From NCBI GenBank assembly GCA_964345345.1, contig CAYFRH010000002.1:7592-71591 (forward strand): a DNA stretch of 64,000 nucleotides. The letters run 5' to 3'. Positions 59,345 to 64,000 of this stretch are shown one piece after another. The notes below the pieces were generated by a model. It was not told where the DNA came from. It was given only the letters and a program-made list of their open reading frames with translations, and did not search any database. The DNA is from Oceanipulchritudo sp964345345 (GTDB lineage Bacteria > Verrucomicrobiota > Verrucomicrobiia > Opitutales > Oceanipulchritudinaceae). The translations under genes were made by a program, and so were the position numbers. The number at the start of each line of letters is the position of its first letter. Position 1 is the first letter of the stretch.

Positions 59345-60753
59345 CAATGCGGCTGGTATTTTTTGGCGCTGAGGGAAGGGCGGATGAGGTCGTGGAAGGC
59401 TTCGAGGGAGGGGAGGACCTCGCGGGCGAGGAGCTGGTAAGCCATATTGCCGACACTGGTGGCCTCGAGCTGGTAACTGGTGACGTTTTTACCGGTGAAA
59501 TCGGCCATTCTCTGGCAGAGGAGGCGATTTTTGGACCCGCCCCCGACAATGACGAGGTTATCGAAGTCCTTGCCGAGAATTTTGCCGAGGCGTTGATCGG
59601 TATCGCGGAGGCTGGCCCCGAGGCTGGCGCAGATGAGGGCGACATACCCGGGAAGGTCCTCGGGGGGGGAGCCACCGTTGGCGCGTACCTGGTCATCGAT
59701 GACCTGTTTCATATCCCGCGGATTGAAGAGGGCCGAATCCCCTGTATCGAGGAGGCATTGCGGAACGGGGCGTTCCTCGGCGGCGGCGATGAGGGCTTCC
59801 CATTCAGCGTCTGTCTGGGGCCGCTTGTCAAAAGAGGGAATCACCTGTTCGAGGAGCCAGAGGCCGACAATGATTTTGTTGGGCCGATAGCCGCCGGTGC
59901 CGGAGCGCTCGTTGGAGACGCCGAGGGCAAAGGCCTCCTCGCCGAGGAGCGGCTGGTCGGTGAGGCCGCCGACAAGCATCCAGGTTCCGCTGGAGACAAG
60001 GAGGCTGTGGCCGTCCCGGGGAATGGCTTCAAAGGCGCAGGAGGTGTCGTGCCCGGGAACGAGGGCGAGATCGATGCCCTTCAACTCGGGGCTGGTGGTG
60101 ACGGGACCGAGAATGTGGCCGGCGGCCGCCGGGGCGGCGAACCACTCGCGCGGGATTCCGAAGTATTCCATGGCTTCATCGGTATAATCGCGTCCGTGGA
60201 TATCGAGCAGCTGGGTGGTGCTGGCATGGGAGAATTCCGATTGCGCCTTCCCGGTCAGGAGGTAGCCGAAGTACTCCGGAAAGAGCATGACGCGTTCGCC
60301 CGTTTCCCGCAGACCGGGGAAGGCGCGCAGGGTTTCCATAAGCTGGAGACCGGTGTTGTAATTAACGAGGGGCAGGCCGGTAACATCGAAGAGGCGTCGT
60401 TCGTCCCCTTTTTCGCGGATTGCCTGCATCAAGCTCTCGGTACGCCGGTCGCGATAGGCGTGAACGGGAAAGGCGAGCCGTCCCTCGCGATTGAGGATGG
60501 CATGGTCCACTCCCCATGTATCAATTCCGCAGGTCCGCAATTCCGGGAAAAGCGTCCTTGCTTCGGCCAGCCCCTTGCGAACCTCGCTGAAAAGCCGGCC
60601 CGGGTCCCAATACTGGTAGGGGGGGAGGGACGTAAAGTAGTTGGGGAACCGGTACGCTTCCGTAAGTTCAAGACCGCGGTCGCCGACCTGGCCGACGATG
60701 ACGCGTCCGCTGGTGGCACCGAGATCAATGGCGGCGATGGTAGATTTCGGCAT
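59344..60753 (-). CDS. rhaB: Rhamnulokinase-type FGGY carbohydrate kinase
   Basis: Phosphorylates L-rhamnulose for rhamnose breakdown. The 469-residue kinase has the N-terminal AIDLGATSGRVIVG phosphate loop, CGIDTWGVDHAIL, SSGTWMLVG, and the C-terminal IVGGGSKNRLLCQRMADFTG and ATSVGNMAYQL nucleotide-binding strands; GIDTWGVDH favours RhaB over xylulose or glycerol kinases. Fuculokinase is an alternative. It follows the DeoR-type regulator by 30 bases. Isomerase and aldolase genes are absent from the window. Confidence 0.9.
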   Translation of the reverse strand: MPKSTIAAIDLGATSGRVIVGQVGDRGLELTEAYRFPNYFTSLPPYQYWDPGRLFSEVRKGLAEARTLFPELRTCGIDTWGVDHAILNREGRLAFPVHAYRDRRTESLMQAIREKGDERRLFDVTGLPLVNYNTGLQLMETLRAFPGLRETGERVMLFPEYFGYLLTGKAQSEFSHASTTQLLDIHGRDYTDEAMEYFGIPREWFAAPAAAGHILGPVTTSPELKGIDLALVPGHDTSCAFEAIPRDGHSLLVSSGTWMLVGGLTDQPLLGEEAFALGVSNERSGTGGYRPNKIIVGLWLLEQVIPSFDKRPQTDAEWEALIAAAEERPVPQCLLDTGDSALFNPRDMKQVIDDQVRANGGSPPEDLPGYVALICASLGASLRDTDQRLGKILGKDFDNLVIVGGGSKNRLLCQRMADFTGKNVTSYQLEATSVGNMAYQLLAREVLPSLEAFHDLIRPSLSAKKYQPH

Positions 60754-60783
60754 AGGTCAAGGGGGAGGTTCGAAGATTGAGGA

Positions 60784-61551
60784 TCATGGGCAGGGCAGGA
60801 AGCAGCTGCCGTTGGCGGCGGCGGATTCGTGCAGTTCGGTCGCGGGCTCTCCGGTGGAGAGCACGCGCAAGCCCGGTTGATAATGGAGACTTAGAGCAAG
60901 GGCGCGGCGCCCCAGTTTGGAGGCGTCCGCGATACAGAGGGTGTTGTCGGCCGACTGGACCATTTTGCGCTGATAGCCGGCGAGGAGGTCGTTGCTGTTC
61001 CAGATGCCCTCGGCGGTGACGCCCGCGCAGCCCAGAATGGCGAGGTCGGCGTGCATGCGCTCGATGGTGGCCTCGCAATTGTGCCCGCAGAGAACACCGA
61101 GGCGGTTGTAGAGTGTTCCTCCGGTAACGATCGTCTCGCAATTGCTCACCTCATTCAGGAGGGCGGCGATGGGAAGGGAATTGGTAATGAGGATGAGACG
61201 ACGCTCGAGAAGAGCTTTCGCGACGGCGTAGGTGGAGGTGCCGCCATCGATGAACAAGGTCATGCCGTCCTCGACATTGTTCCGCACGGCTGCGGCGAGC
61301 CGCCGTTTTTCATCCGCGTGCGTGTCATCCTGCGTGATGAAATCGTAGCCGGTCGCGCTCCCGTTCTCAAGGAGGCTGGCACCCCCGTGGTGCCTTCTGA
61401 TGATCCCGGCGGTTTCGAGGTCGTTGAGGGTCCGGCGGATCGTGGAAAGGCTGGTTTGGAACTTGTCGGCAAGGTCGTGCAAATCCGCATACTTATGTTC
61501 ACGGATGTAGGCTTCCACCAAGTCGAGACGCTGTTTGTTGGAAATGGCCAT
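60784..61551 (-). CDS. DeoR/GlpR-family transcriptional regulator
   Basis: A 255-residue repressor with an N-terminal winged helix (LHDLADKFQTSLSTIRRTLNDLETAGIIRRHHGGA) and a C-terminal sugar-phosphate sensor domain (FIDGGTSTYAVAKAL, ITNSLPIAALL, TGGTLYNRLGVLCG). It is the first gene of a likely two-gene operon with rhaB, and a strong palindrome overlapping its own promoter points to autoregulation, probably released by rhamnulose-phosphate or another deoxysugar phosphate. Confidence 0.93.
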   Translation of the reverse strand: MAISNKQRLDLVEAYIREHKYADLHDLADKFQTSLSTIRRTLNDLETAGIIRRHHGGASLLENGSATGYDFITQDDTHADEKRRLAAAVRNNVEDGMTLFIDGGTSTYAVAKALLERRLILITNSLPIAALLNEVSNCETIVTGGTLYNRLGVLCGHNCEATIERMHADLAILGCAGVTAEGIWNSNDLLAGYQRKMVQSADNTLCIADASKLGRRALALSLHYQPGLRVLSTGEPATELHESAAANGSCFLPCP

Positions 61552-61554
61552 TTA

Positions 61555-61601
61555 TGACAAATTCTGGAAAAAGGGTAACGGAAACTTTCAGAAATTGTCA
61601 A
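61555..61601 (-). promoter_or_regulatory. Promoter and palindromic operator of the deoR-rhaB operon
   Basis: TGACAAATTCTG (61555-61566) and CAGAAATTGTCA (61589-61600) form a 12-bp inverted repeat with one mismatch and a 22-base centre, four bases upstream of the regulator's start. Read leftward a perfect -35 TTGACA (61596-61601) and TACCCT (61572-61577) are 18 bases apart, so the palindrome covers the promoter. The right arm also overlaps the last codons of the phosphoesterase gene. Confidence 0.65.
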
Positions 61602-62554
61602 TCGGGGTGACAGCGGAGACGGTGCAGGACAATTTCCCCGGGACAATGGAAGCGCAGGGGAAGGTGGCAGGCCCCGGTGCCGGAAGAAGTATAGCCGCGC
61701 ATCTCTGCCTCCTGCCAGAGGCCAAGGAAGTACTTTCGGGGAATACCAGCCATGGAGCGGAGGCCGAAACCACCAGGGAAGCGAATTTGTCCCCCGTGCG
61801 TGTGGCCGCTCAATTGCAGTCCGAATCCCTGTCGGGCAGCTTCGGGAGCGGTTTGCGGACTGTGGCTGAGGAGGATGCGGAAGCGGTCCCTCGGGCATTG
61901 GGCGGCGGCTTCCGCGACATCGGCACGCTTGAAGTAGAAGGCGTCCTCCACGCCGGCGAGGGCAAACGAAGCGGCCTTGCCTTCCGGTCGAATCTCGACG
62001 GCCTCGTTGAGGAGAATGTGCATGCCCTGTGCCTCAAGCCAGGCCGCAAGGGCGATGGCATCGTGGTTGCCGAGAACGCCGAAAGGACCAGCCACCCCGC
62101 GGGGAAGGCAACTCAGGATCTCCGCGAGGGCCTCTGGAGCTCCCCGGTGGTCGGAACGGGCACCTTCCCAGAAATCGCCCGTGAGAACGCAAAGGTCCGC
62201 CTCCGTACGTCGAAGGTGGGCGCGAACGGGCGCGAGGAGGCCCGGATCGAGATCGATATGAAGATCGGAGAGCTGGAGAATGCGGAATCCGTCGAGGTCG
62301 GCCGGCCAGGCCGGAAGCGGGTGCTCAATCTCGCGGAAGCGGGGGCTGCGGTAGTTGCGGTTGCCCCGGCGATAGAGGCCGCTGAAGTGAAGGAAAACTT
62401 TGGCAAGCCGATAGGGAAGGGGTCTGCCCTTTCCCGGCGAAACCCGGCCGTCGCTGGCCCAGCCATGCCGGGCCCGCTCCATCCGGATCCGCTCCGCAAC
62501 AGTGCTTTTTTTCCAACGATCCGGATAGGCGACAGGGCCGGGAAACGGCATCAT
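61598..62554 (-). CDS. YkuE/YaeI-type metallophosphoesterase
   Basis: A 318-residue calcineurin-like phosphoesterase with LSDLHIDLDPGL, LTGDFWEG, GVLGNHDAI, LLSHSPQ and GHTHGGQIRFPG, the ligands for two metals in the family order. Similar enzymes include YkuE and the UDP-diacylglucosamine hydrolase analogue LpxG. The N-terminus is basic without a clear membrane segment; the first ~45 residues may be a poorly placed start. It is unrelated to the PlcP-like protein beyond the fold. Function unknown. Confidence 0.85.
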   Translation of the reverse strand: MMPFPGPVAYPDRWKKSTVAERIRMERARHGWASDGRVSPGKGRPLPYRLAKVFLHFSGLYRRGNRNYRSPRFREIEHPLPAWPADLDGFRILQLSDLHIDLDPGLLAPVRAHLRRTEADLCVLTGDFWEGARSDHRGAPEALAEILSCLPRGVAGPFGVLGNHDAIALAAWLEAQGMHILLNEAVEIRPEGKAASFALAGVEDAFYFKRADVAEAAAQCPRDRFRILLSHSPQTAPEAARQGFGLQLSGHTHGGQIRFPGGFGLRSMAGIPRKYFLGLWQEAEMRGYTSSGTGACHLPLRFHCPGEIVLHRLRCHPD

Positions 62555-62591
62555 GAAAGAAGATCATGAAGGCGGTGGACTGGCAGGCAAG

Positions 62592-62649
62592 AACGGAGGG
62601 GCAAGACGGTCCGGCCGTCGGCCCGAAATATCGGGTCCTCTCTCCCGTT
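62592..62649 (+). promoter_or_regulatory. Structured leader upstream of ribH (possible three-way junction)
   Basis: AACGG (62592-62596) can pair with CCGTT (62645-62649), enclosing two hairpins: GACGG/CCGTC (62605-62619) and CCCGA/TCGGG with an AATA loop (62622-62635). It does not match the FMN riboswitch. GC-rich DNA makes such stems by chance, so the evidence is limited. Confidence 0.3.
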
Positions 62650-62694
62650 GTCCCCTTGACTTGCGTCATGGCGGAGCGCATTCCTGCTCCTTCT

Positions 62695-63273
62695 ATGAGT
62701 ACGGATCGACCAGAAAGCCCGGCTATCGACGGGGAGGGCCTACGGGTGGGCCTCATTGCCGCCCGTTACAATTTTCAGCTCGTGAACGCGTTGCTTGAAT
62801 CCACTCTCACCACCCTGCGGGAGGGTGGGGTTGCTGAAGAGGACATGGAGACCTTCCGGGTACCGGGATCGAACGAGATTCCGCAGGTGGCCAACCTGCT
62901 TGCGCAGTCGAACCAGTTCGATCTCCTGATCGGCCTCGGCCTTATTGTCCGCGGGGAAACGGAACACGCCAGCCTCATCGCCCGCACCACCGCCGCAGCC
63001 CTCCAGCAGATCGCCATGAGCGAGCAAGTCGCCGTGATTAATGGTATTCTATGCGTCGATACAAACGAACAGGCGGAGACGCGCATCAACGGGGAACACC
63101 AGCGCGGCCGTGAATTCGCGCAGGCCGGGCTTGAGATGGCCCGCCTGACCGACCAGCTGCAGTCGCGGATCCTCGACAACATGTACGGGCTCGAAGAGGA
63201 CGACGATTTTTTCGACGAACTGGGCGGACTGGGAGACCCTGACGAGGACGAGGAGAACGGCCCACGCTCATGA
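62695..63273 (+). CDS. ribH: 6,7-dimethyl-8-ribityllumazine synthase with acidic tail
   Basis: Condenses the pyrimidinedione with 3,4-dihydroxybutanone phosphate in riboflavin synthesis. The 192-residue protein has LRVGLIAARYNFQLVNALLE, FRVPGSNEIP (substrate loop), LIGLGLIVRGETEHASLI with the catalytic-base His91, and INGILCVDTNEQAETRI. The aromatic after that His in most family members is Ala here. The last ~35 residues are an acidic extension (EEDDDFFDELGG...). ATG 62695 is chosen; ATG 62668 is also in frame. It overlaps nusB by ATGA. Confidence 0.9.
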   Translation: MSTDRPESPAIDGEGLRVGLIAARYNFQLVNALLESTLTTLREGGVAEEDMETFRVPGSNEIPQVANLLAQSNQFDLLIGLGLIVRGETEHASLIARTTAAALQQIAMSEQVAVINGILCVDTNEQAETRINGEHQRGREFAQAGLEMARLTDQLQSRILDNMYGLEEDDDFFDELGGLGDPDEDEENGPRS

Positions 63274-63707
63274 GCATGCGCCGGGACAACCGCGTAGCCG
63301 CGATGCAGTTCCTCTACCAGTGGTCCATCAACCGGGAGGAGGATCTCGGCGCGGCGTTACGCCTTTTTTTCCGCGAGCAGGAACGCAACCGCGACGAGTA
63401 TGCTTTCGCCGAGGAACTGATCCACGGTGCCATTGAAAACATGGAGGAAGTGGATGCGGTGATCCGGCAATACCTGCGCAACTGGGAATTCCAGCGTGTG
63501 GCCCGGATCGACCTCGCCATTCTGCGCCTTGCCATTTACGAAATGCTGAAGCGCCGCGACATCCCTCCGATCGTTTCGATCAACGAGGCCATCGACCTTT
63601 CCAAAATCTATTCCATTCCCGACGCCCGCCGCTTTATCAATGGAATCCTTGACCAGTTCAAACTAACCTTAGACCGACCTCTACGCTCGGCGGCCCTCGA
63701 TACATGA
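63270..63707 (+). CDS. nusB: Transcription antitermination factor NusB
   Basis: A complete 145-residue NusB: RRDNRVAAMQFLYQWSIN, LRNWEFQRVARIDLAILRLAIYEML, PPIVSINEAIDLSKIYSIPDARRFINGILDQ (in fragments) are the family core. It pairs with NusE (S10) at boxA RNA to support rRNA transcription. Overlaps ribH and ftsY by four bases each, giving a tightly coupled ribH-nusB-ftsY operon. Confidence 0.96.
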   Translation: MSMRRDNRVAAMQFLYQWSINREEDLGAALRLFFREQERNRDEYAFAEELIHGAIENMEEVDAVIRQYLRNWEFQRVARIDLAILRLAIYEMLKRRDIPPIVSINEAIDLSKIYSIPDARRFINGILDQFKLTLDRPLRSAALDT

Positions 63708-64000
63708 AGTCCCTCTTCCGGAAGTTCAAAGAGGGGTTGAAGAAGTCGACTCCCACTTTCCTGAAAGCCTTCGGAAAGGTCGGCGGCTTGTTCGGGGGGA
63801 AAACGATCGACGCCGCCACCCTCGACGAGCTGGAGGAAGCCCTCTACATGGCCGACTTCGGAGTGGAGACGACGGAGGAGATCCTCGAGGCCATCCGGAA
63901 CGCCTACAAGGAGGACAAAAGCCTCCGCGGAGAAGAAGCGGCCCGTATCGGCGCCCGCGTCCTCGAACAGGCCCTCAAGGGAGCGGAAGCGGAATTCCGG
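63704..64000 (+). CDS. ftsY: Signal recognition particle receptor FtsY (3' part outside window)
   Basis: The first 99 residues are present. After a short basic start (MKSLFRKFKEGLKK) the SRP N-domain begins: TIDAATLDELEEALYMADFGVETTEEILEAIRN (part), matching the helical bundle in front of the GTPase domain. The short basic leader indicates an FtsY without a long acidic A-domain. The GTPase lies beyond the edge. The ATG at 63704 overlaps the nusB stop (ATGA). Confidence 0.93.
   Translation, partial: MKSLFRKFKEGLKKSTPTFLKAFGKVGGLFGGKTIDAATLDELEEALYMADFGVETTEEILEAIRNAYKEDKSLRGEEAARIGARVLEQALKGAEAEFR

Noticed and set aside
62555..62694. FMN riboswitch before ribH
   Set aside because: The conserved RFN core sequences are absent; only generic hairpins are visible.

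Overview
This 64 kb window reads as a continuous stretch of GC-rich bacterial chromosome dominated by housekeeping genes. The gene content (SecG, LpxH-family metallophosphoesterase, AsmA-like and PpiD-like envelope proteins, sigma-54 control, a Tat-exported superoxide dismutase, an anaerobic sulfatase-maturase, a histone-H1-like Lys/Ala repeat protein, Gld-type ABC exporter) suggests a Gram-negative member of the PVC superphylum, most likely Verrucomicrobiota class Opitutia. That placement is inferred from gene content and was not tested with a phylogeny. No rRNA, tRNA, CRISPR array, prophage or insertion sequence was found. Most start codons lack a recognisable Shine-Dalgarno sequence, and many neighbouring genes overlap by ATGA.

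Layout. 1-3.1 kb: end of parB, secG, a LolA-like secreted protein and a tandem ribbon-helix-helix/H1-tail DNA-binding protein closed by a strong terminator. 3.2-11.3 kb: icd, a MoxR ATPase, then the nitrogen module glnE-glnA (translationally overlapped) divergent from an NtrC-type sigma-54 activator. 11.2-18.1 kb: a small conserved unknown, an HI0933-type flavoprotein, then the leftward run Ser/Thr kinase-rpoN-tsaB-alr-unknown, and an A-type Fe-S carrier. 18.1-23.7 kb: an overlapping glycosyltransferase/metallophosphoesterase pair that looks like an Agt-PlcP lipid-remodelling operon, miaA, a PpiD-like chaperone and a GYF-domain membrane protein. 23.8-29.6 kb: a long leftward operon accB-accC-Asp23-AmaP-LMW phosphatase-rpiB-glyA-trmH, which resembles two Bacillus operons joined together. 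29.7-37.6 kb: a Gld-type ABC exporter (ATPase, permease, GldG), a DUF4340 protein and a large AsmA-like protein. 37.7-43.5 kb: gyrB-gyrA behind a TrpG/PabA-type glutaminase. 43.6-46.4 kb: rpsO-pnp with a large hairpin between them. 46.6-54 kb: Tat-SOD, a Nif3-like protein, AstB, divergent cimA, an OlsF-type fused acyltransferase and radC. 54-59.2 kb: a sulfatase-maturating radical SAM enzyme and an oligopeptide-type ABC importer lacking ATPases. 59.2-61.6 kb: a REP-like palindrome/tandem repeat, rhaB and its DeoR-type regulator with a clear operator-promoter. 61.6-64 kb: a second metallophosphoesterase and the ribH-nusB-ftsY operon, cut by the window edge.

The main biological themes are nitrogen assimilation under sigma-54 control (glnA, glnE, NtrC-like regulator, rpoN all within 10 kb), membrane lipid supply and possible phosphorus-sparing remodelling (accBC, PlcP/Agt-like pair, OlsF fusion), and deoxysugar/sulfated polysaccharide use (rhaB-deoR, anSME). 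No unmistakable new system is present; the best leads are the lipid-remodelling set, the REP-like element, the DeoR operator, the chromatin-like protein and the Arg/Gly/Asp-rich PNPase tail.
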